From assembly GCA_044361595.1 (NCBI GenBank), contig JBIKIN010000001.1:62001-126000 (forward strand): a stretch of DNA of 64,000 nt, in the 5' to 3' direction. Under the pieces are notes generated by a model, which was not told the origin of the DNA, ran no database searches, and saw only the letters and a list, made by a program, of their open reading frames with translations. The DNA is from Pseudopedobacter sp044361595 (GTDB taxonomy: Bacteria > Bacteroidota > Bacteroidia > Sphingobacteriales > Sphingobacteriaceae). Shown here in pieces: positions 42,995 to 51,090 of the stretch. The stretch's first letter is position 1. Every line of letters starts with the position of its first letter. The position numbers were made by a program, and so were the translations under genes.

Positions 42995-44773
42995 ATGATT
43001 CAAATTGAAGACTTTAATAATCCACAGGTTAAAAAACTTCCAAATCATTTAAGGCAATACATCGTTTCGCAAAATTACAATCATTATACACCAATAGATC
43101 ATGCAGTATGGCGCTATGTCATGCGTCAAAATTATAGCTATTTAAAAGATGTAGCTTACTATCCTTACATCAAAGGATTATCTAGAGCCGGATTAAGTAT
43201 TGAATTTATTCCAGATTTACAAACCATGAATGATAACCTAGCCAAAATTGGCTGGGGAGCCGTAACTGTGGATGGCTTTATTCCTCCAGTTGCATTTATG
43301 GAATTTCAAGCTTATCAAGTCTTGGTCATTGCAGCAGATATCAGGCAAATCAATCATATTGCATACACTCCTGCTCCGGATATCATTCATGAATCTGCCG
43401 GACACGCCCCTATTATTGCCGATGAAGCTTATAATAAATACTTAAGTTATTTTGGTTCTATAGGTGCTAAAGCGATGTTTTCTTCTAAAGATTACGAATT
43501 GTATGAAGCCATCAGACATTTATCTATTTTAAAAGAAGACGCCAAGTCATCGGCGAAAGCCATAGAAAAAGCAGAACAAAAAGTAGCCTATTGCCAAGAA
43601 AATTTAGGCGAACCCTCTGAAATGGCCCTACTCAGCAGGTTGCACTGGTATACTGTAGAATATGGTTTGATTGGCACATTAGAAAACCCTAAAATTTATG
43701 GTGCTGGTTTATTGTCTTCTATAGGCGAAAGTGCAAGTTGTATGCAGCCTGATATAGAAAAACTATGGTACAATTTAGATGTTGTTAACTTTAGTTATGA
43801 TATTACTAAAACTCAACCGCAATTATTTGTAACACCAACATTTGAAAATTTAATTGATGTTTTAGAAGCCTTTGCAGATACCATGTCTTTTAGAAAAGGT
43901 GGTACCGAAGGAATTTTAAAGGCTATTGAATGCAAAAAATCTTGTACAGCTGTTTACTCCTCTGGTTTACAAGTAACTGGTGTTTTTACCACTCTTGGTT
44001 TGAATGAAAATGACGATTTAGAGTTTATTAAAACTAACGGCCCATCTGCCTTGAGCTTTGAAAATAAACAATTAGACAACCACGGTAAAGATGTTCATCT
44101 AGATGGATTAAGTTCGCCAGTTGGAAAACTAAAAAACACAAACAAACCTTTAGAAGAATTTAGCAATCAAGACCTTAAAAATATAAACATAGAAATTGGA
44201 CAAAACGCTTATTTAGAATTTGAAAGCGGTATCACCATACAAGGAGATATCACCAATATTTTAAGAAAACAAGAGAAAATAATATTAATAACTTGGCAAA
44301 ATTGTACTGTAAAAACTGCCGAAGAAGAAATTTTATTTGAACCTAGCTGGGGAATTTACGATATGGCAGTAGGTGAAAAAGTGATTTCTGTCTTTTGTGG
44401 TGCAGCTGATAAAGACGCTTACGAAGAAATTGCCTATATTTCTAAAACAGTTACTAAACAATCATCTTATAGCAAAAAAACGTTAAACTTGCATCAAAAA
44501 TACCAGCAGGTTAGAGATATTAGAAATAGTTTATCATCAGATTTTGACGCCGAAAATTTATTTTTAGAGCTTAAAACAAATTACCCTGATGATTGGCTAT
44601 GCAGTTTAGAGCTGTTAGAAGTCTTGCATCATTTAAATATAAATGAACCATTAAGGGTAGAAATTAATAATTATTTAGAGTCAAAAGCTTTAGTAAATCC
44701 AGAATTAAAAAAATTAATTACAGACGGATTAAATTTAATATCAAATCCTGTTCATCAACTCATTTTAGAATAA
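42995..44773 (+). CDS. Aromatic amino acid hydroxylase (phenylalanine 4-monooxygenase family), long form
   Basis: A 592-residue tetrahydropterin-dependent non-haem iron enzyme. The iron-ligand block is TPAPDIIHESAGHAPII (His about 132 and 137), with the Glu ligand in WYTVEYGLI downstream; SIGESASCM also matches. The catalytic domain fills the first ~350 residues. The remaining ~240 residues, about twice the length of classical bacterial PhhA, form an extension I do not recognise, seen in Bacteroidota homologues. It probably makes tyrosine from phenylalanine. An SDR gene follows at 4 bp, so it may recycle the pterin cofactor (inference). No phhB dehydratase is visible. Confidence 0.9.
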   Translation: MIQIEDFNNPQVKKLPNHLRQYIVSQNYNHYTPIDHAVWRYVMRQNYSYLKDVAYYPYIKGLSRAGLSIEFIPDLQTMNDNLAKIGWGAVTVDGFIPPVAFMEFQAYQVLVIAADIRQINHIAYTPAPDIIHESAGHAPIIADEAYNKYLSYFGSIGAKAMFSSKDYELYEAIRHLSILKEDAKSSAKAIEKAEQKVAYCQENLGEPSEMALLSRLHWYTVEYGLIGTLENPKIYGAGLLSSIGESASCMQPDIEKLWYNLDVVNFSYDITKTQPQLFVTPTFENLIDVLEAFADTMSFRKGGTEGILKAIECKKSCTAVYSSGLQVTGVFTTLGLNENDDLEFIKTNGPSALSFENKQLDNHGKDVHLDGLSSPVGKLKNTNKPLEEFSNQDLKNINIEIGQNAYLEFESGITIQGDITNILRKQEKIILITWQNCTVKTAEEEILFEPSWGIYDMAVGEKVISVFCGAADKDAYEEIAYISKTVTKQSSYSKKTLNLHQKYQQVRDIRNSLSSDFDAENLFLELKTNYPDDWLCSLELLEVLHHLNINEPLRVEINNYLESKALVNPELKKLITDGLNLISNPVHQLILE

Positions 44774-44777
44774 AAAC

Positions 44778-45512
44778 ATGCAAACTACTTCACTAGAAGA
44801 AAAAATAGAATCTAAAAACATTATTATCACTGGTGCTAGTAGCGGCATTGGATTTGAAGCTGCCATTGAATTAGCTATTAAAGGCAATGCAGTAATTGCT
44901 TTGGCTAGGTCTAAAGAAAAATTAAAAAACTTAAACCAAATAGTTAAAAGCCTCAATCCCGAAGCTAATTTTTTTGCCGTAGAATTTGACATTTTAAATG
45001 ACGATGAACAAGGCTTAATTGACTTTATAACACAAAGGTTTAATAAAGTAGATATTTTAATAAACAATGCAGGTGCTTTAATTAATAAACCATTTAAAGA
45101 GTTAACCGAGTTTGATATGGCCGAAATGTATCAAAGCAATGTTTTAGGACATTTTAGAATGATTAAAGCCTTATTACCTATAATGAATACCAATAGCCAT
45201 ATTGTTAACATTGGAAGTATGGGCGGATACCAAGGAAGTGCCAAATTTAACGGACTAGCTGCATACTCGGCAAGTAAGGCTGCTTTACATATTTTAACCG
45301 AATGCTTAGCACAAGAATTGGTTGATGATAAGATTAGCGTCAATTGTTTAGCATTAGGTTCGGCACAAACAGAAATGTTAGAAAAAGCTTTTCCAGGATA
45401 TCAATCACCTGTTGCAGCATTCGAAATGGGGAAATACATTGCTGATTTTGCCTTAACAGGACATCGTTTTTTTAATGGTAAAATTTTACCCGTTGCTATG
45501 GTTACACCATAA
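44778..45512 (+). CDS. Short-chain dehydrogenase/reductase
   Basis: A 244-residue classical SDR: nucleotide-binding TGASSGIGFEAAI (TGxxxGxG), LINNAGAL, catalytic Ser in NIGSMGGYQ and the Tyr/Lys pair in AAYSASKAALH. A charged N-terminal addition of about 15 residues precedes the Rossmann fold. It starts 4 bp after the hydroxylase gene, so it is co-transcribed; a dihydropteridine-reductase role is attractive but not shown by sequence. Confidence 0.92.
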   Translation: MQTTSLEEKIESKNIIITGASSGIGFEAAIELAIKGNAVIALARSKEKLKNLNQIVKSLNPEANFFAVEFDILNDDEQGLIDFITQRFNKVDILINNAGALINKPFKELTEFDMAEMYQSNVLGHFRMIKALLPIMNTNSHIVNIGSMGGYQGSAKFNGLAAYSASKAALHILTECLAQELVDDKISVNCLALGSAQTEMLEKAFPGYQSPVAAFEMGKYIADFALTGHRFFNGKILPVAMVTP

Positions 45513-45559
45513 AGTTTTCTTGGTATAATTATGGCTAGCAAAGTTTAATAAAATCAAGT

Positions 45560-46078
45560 ATGAAAAGTTTAAGTATGAAGTATATTAAAAGTATCGCTTT
45601 AATAAGCATTATGGCTTTATTTGCATGCAATCAAGACATTAAAGAAACAAGCGAAACCGACTCAACTGACATTCAAAATGAGATAACAGACAACTCAAAT
45701 GAAATTGCAGATGTTCCATATTACGCAGAATTAGATTCTAACTCACAAAACTTCACCTTGATTAAAAGTGATTTAGTAGATAAAAACGATTTAACCCCAA
45801 TTAACTTAAAAGATGCTTTAAATAGAAAGTATCCTGAAATTTTCATTAGCGAAACCAGAATTAGTAATGATACAATTTATGTTACCATTCCAAATGCAAA
45901 ACATTTAACTCAAGGAATTGGGTCTATGGGTGCTAAAATTTACATGACAGAATCTACACATTCTTTTACAGATTTGCCAAACATTAAATATGTAAAATAC
46001 AATTTTAACGTAGGAGACCACGCCTACCCTGGCGTTTATACCAAAGAAGATTTTAAATTTATTAAAACAACAAAATAA
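45560..46078 (+). CDS. Lipoprotein of unknown function
   Basis: A 172-residue protein with a lipoprotein signal ending in ALFAC. An acidic, Asn/Thr-rich linker follows (ETSETDSTDIQNE), then a ~110-residue domain containing KDALNRKYPEIFISETRIS and LTQGIGSMGAKIYMTEST. That pattern loosely recalls GerMN-type domains, but I would not assign it. Translation may begin at Met6 (45575), which gives a more typical signal. It is attached to the envelope; function unknown. Confidence 0.72.
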   Translation: MKSLSMKYIKSIALISIMALFACNQDIKETSETDSTDIQNEITDNSNEIADVPYYAELDSNSQNFTLIKSDLVDKNDLTPINLKDALNRKYPEIFISETRISNDTIYVTIPNAKHLTQGIGSMGAKIYMTESTHSFTDLPNIKYVKYNFNVGDHAYPGVYTKEDFKFIKTTK

Positions 46079-46090
46079 TATTTGAGATTT

Positions 46091-46118
46091 AATAATAACT
46101 AATATTTTAGTTATTATT
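46091..46118 (+). promoter_or_regulatory. Perfect 12-bp inverted repeat just upstream of the TPR gene
   Basis: AATAATAACTAA - TATT - TTAGTTATTATT, all A/T except one pair, ending 5 bp before the start codon at 46124. There is no following T-run, so it is not a standard terminator. It could be an operator, or a hairpin that masks the translation start. Confidence 0.45.
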
Positions 46119-46123
46119 GCCTT

Positions 46124-47284
46124 ATGAAAAATATAATCTTCTTCCTTTTCTTCTCTTTGTTTATAGGATTTAAAACCTATTCGCAAGTTGATGACGCTAA
46201 GCTACTAGACTTAATTGAAAGTCAACGTTACCAAGATGTTGCAACCTATTTAGAGAGTATTTATCCAAATGGTTCCGATGAACCCAAGATAATTTCGAGA
46301 TTAGCTTATGCATATTACATGAGCGGTGATTTAGTAAAAGCAGAAAACAATTATTTAGCGCTGCTAAAGATAGATAGTACTAAAATATCTACACTTAACA
46401 GTTTAGCTGGTATTGCAAATAAGCGTGGTAATTATCCTCAAATGATTAATTATTACAATAAACTTTTAAAAATTGATAGTAGTAATTTTTACATTCTCAA
46501 ACAAACTGCATTTGCCTATCAACAATTAGATAATGAAACATTAAGCTTTAACTATTTTGAAAAAGCGAACAAAATAAATGCTACAGATGCAGAAATTGCC
46601 TATGAATTAAGTAAGATTTACATGTCTAATTTATTGTTTGAAAAAGCTGTAAATATTTTAGATCCAGCTTTAAAAGCCGATTCTTCCAATCTACTATTAC
46701 AAAGAGCTTCTTTACGACTAAATGGTTTTTTAAAAAACTTTAAAAAAATGGTGAAAATTGGTGAAACACTAATTAAACTTGGCGACACATCAAACGAAAC
46801 TTATAATCAGTTGGCGCAAGCTTATTATTACACTAATGATTATAAAAATTGTTTAATCTATAATCAAAAAATTATTGCTGCTGAGGCAGAAACAGAAACT
46901 ACATTTTATTTTATAGGTTTAAGTTATCGAAAACTAAATGATTTAAAAAAATCAAACGAGTTTTTAAATATGGCCATCGCTAAAGGAATTTCAGATAATA
47001 TTTGTATTTACTATCAGGAGCTGGGAGCAAATAGAGAGGAATCTAATCAGTTTACAACAAGTATTTACTGTTATAAAAAAGCATTAGAATTTTCTAATAA
47101 TGTAGAGAAAGTTAACATGGTGAACTACTCTATAGCTAGAATTTATGATGCTGAATTAAAACAGCCTAAAACAGCCGTAAAATACTACCAGCAATATATT
47201 AAAGATGCTAATCCAAAAAAGAAATCGGAAATCCCTTACATAGATTATAGTAAAGCAAGGATTAAAGAAATTATTGGAAAATAA
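46124..47284 (+). CDS. Tetratricopeptide-repeat protein, exported
   Basis: A 386-residue protein with a signal peptide (ends TYSQ, about residue 21) and about eight TPR units (e.g. AYAYYMSGDLVKAENNYLAL, AFAYQQLDNETLSFNYFEKA, YYQELGANREESNQFTTSIY). TPRs mediate protein-protein contacts; here the likely place is the periplasm. It ends at a strong hairpin. Confidence 0.88.
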   Translation: MKNIIFFLFFSLFIGFKTYSQVDDAKLLDLIESQRYQDVATYLESIYPNGSDEPKIISRLAYAYYMSGDLVKAENNYLALLKIDSTKISTLNSLAGIANKRGNYPQMINYYNKLLKIDSSNFYILKQTAFAYQQLDNETLSFNYFEKANKINATDAEIAYELSKIYMSNLLFEKAVNILDPALKADSSNLLLQRASLRLNGFLKNFKKMVKIGETLIKLGDTSNETYNQLAQAYYYTNDYKNCLIYNQKIIAAEAETETTFYFIGLSYRKLNDLKKSNEFLNMAIAKGISDNICIYYQELGANREESNQFTTSIYCYKKALEFSNNVEKVNMVNYSIARIYDAELKQPKTAVKYYQQYIKDANPKKKSEIPYIDYSKARIKEIIGK

Positions 47285-47300
47285 AAATTGATTAAATAAA

Positions 47301-47345
47301 AAAAGTCTAGATTCTATTCTTAAAAGAATAAAATCTAGACTTAAA
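47301..47345. terminator. Bidirectional terminator between the TPR and DUF2752 genes
   Basis: AAGTCTAGATT and AATCTAGACTT form a perfect 11-bp stem (47303-47313 with 47332-47342); inner TATTCTT/AAGAATA also pairs. A-runs and T-runs on both sides suit both convergent genes. Confidence 0.85.
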
Positions 47346-47358
47346 AATTTGTTTACTA

Positions 47359-47685
47359 TTACTTATTTTGATAAGATAATCTGCCTATTAAGCCAGGCAT
47401 CTTTTTACCTTGAATATCGTAAATAGCTTTAACCCATAAGGCAAATAACATTGGCACTACTATAAAAGAAAGCCAATTATATTCCCAAGCTTTAGCAAAA
47501 TCTAAATGTATAAAGTGCATTACTGCTTTTGTCATTCCACAAGCGTAACATGTTGTATTTGCTAACAACACCGATAAACAAACACTCTCCCCTTTATCAA
47601 AAAAAGTTGTAGGAAAAAACAATAAAATAACCGGAGCAGCAATTATAACACCGTTAGAAATATAAAAATAAGCCTTACGAATCAT
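47359..47685 (-). CDS. DUF2752 membrane protein
   Basis: A 108-residue protein with three hydrophobic segments and the DUF2752 signature CYACGMTKAVMHFIHLDF, in which the Cys pair and Gly-Met-Thr are characteristic. It is an inner-membrane protein of unknown function; normal length for the family. Convergent with the TPR gene. Confidence 0.85.
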   Translation of the reverse strand: MIRKAYFYISNGVIIAAPVILLFFPTTFFDKGESVCLSVLLANTTCYACGMTKAVMHFIHLDFAKAWEYNWLSFIVVPMLFALWVKAIYDIQGKKMPGLIGRLSYQNK

Positions 47686-47944
47686 TTACACACAATTTAG
47701 TTTACTAGGGATGGTTTTTATATTTTGAATCCCATGAAAGGTATTATTTCCGATTTGTAAATCATTATATTATGAATTTAATTGTAATTTGAAATTAAAT
47801 TTCTACATTAGAACTTAGTTATCTAATTGTGAAAATTTTTATCTATCAAATCTTTAATTTATTTCAAACTATTAAACAAAAGACTACCATTTATTATCAT
47901 CTATAGATAAATTTTCTATCTAACAATCAATAATTTATAATTAA

Positions 47945-48010
47945 ATGGAGACCAGAGGCCATTAAAAAAAAACGGGGCGACATCCGAAAAGCCATATGAG
48001 TAGGGACATA
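47945..48010 (+). promoter_or_regulatory. GC-rich, possibly structured leader before the PEGA lipoprotein gene
   Basis: The 336-bp gap at 47686-48021 is extremely AT-rich except for this segment, which ends about 12 bp before the start codon at 48022. It can form ATGG...CCAT (47945-47962), then CGG...CCG and GGC...GCC pairings in CGGGGCGACATCCGAAAAGCC, followed by a purine-rich tail (GAGTAGGGAC). It matches no riboswitch class I can recognise. The rest of the gap holds no gene. Confidence 0.4.
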
Positions 48011-48021
48011 AAACTATAAAA

Positions 48022-48399
48022 ATGAAAAAAAAATTATTATCAATTACAATTTTGACAGCATCTCTATTTTTCTCTAGTTGTGCGACAATTTTAACAGGTT
48101 CCAAACAATCAATAACGTTTAATTCTTTCCCTCAAGGAGCAAACATTGAAGTTGACGGAATTGACCGCGGTGTTACACCTGCTGCCGTTAAATTAAAAAA
48201 AGGGTTTAACGGACAAACTGTTACCTTAAAAAAAGAAGGATATGATCCGAAAATCTTTCAACCAGAAACAACTTTTAATGCAGTCTCGGTAATTAATTTC
48301 TTTTCTATATTAGGATGGGGAATTGACGCAGCGACAGGTGCAATGATGAAATACGACCCAAAAGTTTACGAAATAAAATTGCAACCTACACAAAAATAA
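48022..48399 (+). CDS. PEGA-domain lipoprotein
   Basis: A 125-residue lipoprotein: signal ending FFSSC, then ATILTGSKQSITFNSFPQGA leading into a PEGA domain (ANIEVDGIDRGVTPAAVKLKKG, then TVTLKKEGYDP). The C-terminal part has a short hydrophobic stretch (SVINFFSILGWGIDAATGAMM). PEGA lipoproteins sit in the cell envelope; function unknown. The leader is unusual (see the entry at 47945-48010). Confidence 0.82.
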   Translation: MKKKLLSITILTASLFFSSCATILTGSKQSITFNSFPQGANIEVDGIDRGVTPAAVKLKKGFNGQTVTLKKEGYDPKIFQPETTFNAVSVINFFSILGWGIDAATGAMMKYDPKVYEIKLQPTQK

Positions 48400-48427
48400 C
48401 CTACACATAACCACAGGTTTAATTTAT

Positions 48428-48463
48428 ACCCAGGCGAAGTGCTTTGACTAATTTTGCCTGGGT
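48428..48463 (+). terminator. Possible terminator after the PEGA gene
   Basis: ACCCAGGC and GCCTGGGT form a perfect 8-bp GC-rich stem with a 20-nt loop. TCATTTAATTTT follows, so the T-run is imperfect. Confidence 0.5.
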
Positions 48464-48475
48464 TCATTTAATTTT

Positions 48476-48760
48476 CTACAGGCTGACAAAGGTTCTCAAA
48501 GCGATGCAATTTATGCGGAAATTAGCCAAACGTAACCTGCAACTCTTGTAGACAACACTAATTTACTACTAACGAAAAAAACAATCAATATTGAATTACT
48601 TGCCGATAAGAATGTTTTTGTGATAGAATCAGTTTCTGAAGGTGAAGTTGCACCAAATACCCCACAATTAAAGTTATACGATAATAAAAGGTCGTTTGAC
48701 TTACAGGCAAACTTAAAGATCAAAGAGAAAGCCTCACTCACTATCGTTAAAAAGGAGTAA
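48476..48760 (+). pseudogene. Decayed gene fragment
   Basis: One frame reads LQADKGSQSDAIYAEISQT, an in-frame TAA (48533-48535), then continues for 74 codons (PATLVDNTNLLLTKKTINIE ... LKIKEKASLTIVKKE) to a TAA at 48758-48760. Composition on both sides of the stop is that of a real hydrophilic protein, and no start codon suits the downstream part except a GTG at VIESVS. It is not a known family to me. A strong terminator follows 24 bp later, as expected for the 3' end of a genuine gene. The 5' end appears lost near the PEGA terminator. Confidence 0.55.
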
Positions 48761-48784
48761 ATAGCTTAAAACCATTAGAATTAC

Positions 48785-48816
48785 AAAAGCCAAATTCGAC
48801 AACGAATTTGGCTTTT
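48785..48816. terminator. Strong terminator between the decayed gene and glgB
   Basis: AAAAGCCAAATTCG and CGAATTTGGCTTTT form a perfect 14-bp stem with a 4-nt loop. A/T-runs on both flanks suit the plus-strand fragment and, on the other strand, glgB. Confidence 0.88.
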
Positions 48817-48867
48817 ATGTTTAAGTTAGATATTTGTTTATCAAAACATTTAAAATAGTATTTAAAT

Positions 48868-50967
48868 CTATTTCAATTTAAATACAACAACGGCTAATGG
48901 GGGAATATTAATCTCGATAGAATTTGCTCGCCAATGGCTTCCTTTCTCTTCAGAAGGTTTATCTGGATTGGAAATTCCACTACCCCAATATGCTTTATCA
49001 TCAGAGTTGAAAATTTCTTTCCAAGTACCTTTTTGTGTTACCCCAAATCGATAATTTTCTCTTACCACCGGAGTTAAATTAATAACTACCATTAAATCGT
49101 TCCTTGCATTAAAACCTTTACGAGCATAAACTAAAACTGAGTTTGCATGATCATCGTTTACAATCCACTCAAAGCCATTGCTATCAAAACCTCGCTCGTA
49201 CAAAGCGGGCTCTGTTTTGTATAAATGGTTTAAAGCCATAATGGTTTTTTTAATGCCTGCATGGGGATCAAACGCTAGTAAATGCCAGTCTAGAGAATGC
49301 GTAGGATTCCACTCTTTGGTTTGCGCAAACTCGCTTCCTTGAAATAAAAGTTTAGTCCCAGGGTGTGTCCACATATAACCGTATAACGCCCTTAAGTTTG
49401 CATATTGCTGCCATTCATCTCCGGGCATTTTATAAATTAGAGAATGCTTACCATGCACCACCTCGTCATGAGAAAGTGGCAACATAAAATTCTCTGTAAA
49501 TGCATAAATGGTACTAAAAGTTATTTGGTTATGATGATATTTTCTATTGATAGGATCTTCTGAAAAATATTTTAGAGTGTCATTCATCCATCCCATCATC
49601 CATTTCTGGCTAAAACCTAAACCACCAGTATAAGTAGGATGACTTACTCCTGGAAAAGAAGTTGACTCTTCTGCTATGGTTTGAACATCAGGGAAATTTG
49701 CAAAAACGACTTCATTAAACTCTTTAAATAAAGAAATTGCTTCTAAGTTTTCTCTTCCGCCAAACTCATTTGGTATCCACTCCCCTTCTTCTCTACTATA
49801 GTCCAGATAAAGCATAGATGCAACGGCATCTACACGTAGACCGTCTACATGAAAACGATCTAACCAAAATATAGCGTTCGAAATTAAAAATGCTCTTACT
49901 TCGTTTCGTCCGTAATTAAAAATGTAAGATTTCCAATCGGGATGAAAACCTTTTTTCATATCGGCATGCTCATATAAATGAGAACCGTCAAAATTGTACA
50001 AGCCATGGGCATCACCAGGGAAATGTGAAGGCACCCAATCCATAATGACACCAATTCCGTTCTTATGAAATTCTTCAATTAAAAACATTAAATCTTGCGG
50101 CGTACCAAACCTACAAGTAGCTGCAAAATAACCAGTTATTTGATAGCCCCAGCTAGGATAGAAAGGATGCTCCATTAATGGCATAAATTCTACGTGAGTA
50201 AATCCCATCTCTTTAACATATGGCACCATTTTAGAAGCCATATCTCTATAACTTAAAAACTGATCAGGCGAATCTATTCCCCTAGCCCAAGAACCAAAAT
50301 GGACTTCGTAAACAGACATCGGTCTATTTAATCCATTTACCTGATGACGATTAGACATATAAGCAGCATCTTTCCACTCATACCAAGTGTCCCAAACTAT
50401 TGACGCTGTACGAGGTGGTTCCTCGCTTCTTAAAGCAAAAGGATCGGCCTTTTCTAAATCTTCTCCTGTGGTAGAATTAATAAAGTATTTGTAAGCTTCT
50501 CCATTACCTACATTTGGAATAAACCCTTCCCAAATACCACTTCCATCCCATCTTACTTTTAAAGGATGACTTGCTTTATCCCAATAATTAAAGTTTGCAA
50601 TTACTGAAACGTAATTTGCATTTGGCGCCCAAACCGCGAAATAAGTACCTGTTATACCTTGATACGATACCACATGAGAACCTAACTTTTCGTATAATTT
50701 ATAATGCTTTCCTGCTCTAAAAAGACCAATATCAAAATCAGTAAACTTTGAGTAAACTAATACATTTTCAATTATTGATGGCACTTCTTGATTGGCTGCT
50801 TTTAAAGCTTTTTTGACCGTTGCCTTTTTCACAACTGCTTCTTTTACCTCAGAAACTTTTTTTGATACTTCCTTTTTTGCACTGCCTTTTGGCTTAGTTG
50901 TTTTGGCAACTTCCTTAATTTTTAATGCAGGTATTTTTGCAGCGTCTTCTTTCAATTTTTTAGCCAT
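48868..50967 (-). CDS. glgB: 1,4-alpha-glucan (glycogen) branching enzyme
   Basis: A 699-residue GH13 enzyme that makes alpha-1,6 branches in glycogen. A CBM48 domain (GTYFAVWAPNANYVSVIANFN) precedes the catalytic barrel with VIMDWVPSHFPGD, nucleophile Asp in GLRVDAVASMLYLDY, acid Glu in IAEEST, and LSHDEVVHGK. The first ~60 residues are an unusual Lys/Ala-rich tail (VKEAVVKKATVKKALKAA) resembling a histone H1-type basic tail. It is separated from the GH31 gene by a terminator, so it is probably transcribed on its own. Confidence 0.96.
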   Translation of the reverse strand: MAKKLKEDAAKIPALKIKEVAKTTKPKGSAKKEVSKKVSEVKEAVVKKATVKKALKAANQEVPSIIENVLVYSKFTDFDIGLFRAGKHYKLYEKLGSHVVSYQGITGTYFAVWAPNANYVSVIANFNYWDKASHPLKVRWDGSGIWEGFIPNVGNGEAYKYFINSTTGEDLEKADPFALRSEEPPRTASIVWDTWYEWKDAAYMSNRHQVNGLNRPMSVYEVHFGSWARGIDSPDQFLSYRDMASKMVPYVKEMGFTHVEFMPLMEHPFYPSWGYQITGYFAATCRFGTPQDLMFLIEEFHKNGIGVIMDWVPSHFPGDAHGLYNFDGSHLYEHADMKKGFHPDWKSYIFNYGRNEVRAFLISNAIFWLDRFHVDGLRVDAVASMLYLDYSREEGEWIPNEFGGRENLEAISLFKEFNEVVFANFPDVQTIAEESTSFPGVSHPTYTGGLGFSQKWMMGWMNDTLKYFSEDPINRKYHHNQITFSTIYAFTENFMLPLSHDEVVHGKHSLIYKMPGDEWQQYANLRALYGYMWTHPGTKLLFQGSEFAQTKEWNPTHSLDWHLLAFDPHAGIKKTIMALNHLYKTEPALYERGFDSNGFEWIVNDDHANSVLVYARKGFNARNDLMVVINLTPVVRENYRFGVTQKGTWKEIFNSDDKAYWGSGISNPDKPSEEKGSHWRANSIEINIPPLAVVVFKLK

Positions 50968-51060
50968 CTAATAAAGAATTAGTTTAGATTATTTTTGGTT
51001 GTTTATTGGATTACAATTTACATAATTACTTTAATTTTCCAATTTTTAAAATTAAAGCAT

Positions 51061-51087
51061 AAAAAAAGCCCGAATAAATCGGGCTTT
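51061..51087 (-). terminator. Terminator after the GH31 gene
   Basis: AAAGCCCGA and TCGGGCTTT form a perfect 9-bp stem with a 5-nt loop. On the minus strand a T-run follows (complement of AAAAAAA). Confidence 0.88.
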
Positions 51088-51090
51088 AGG

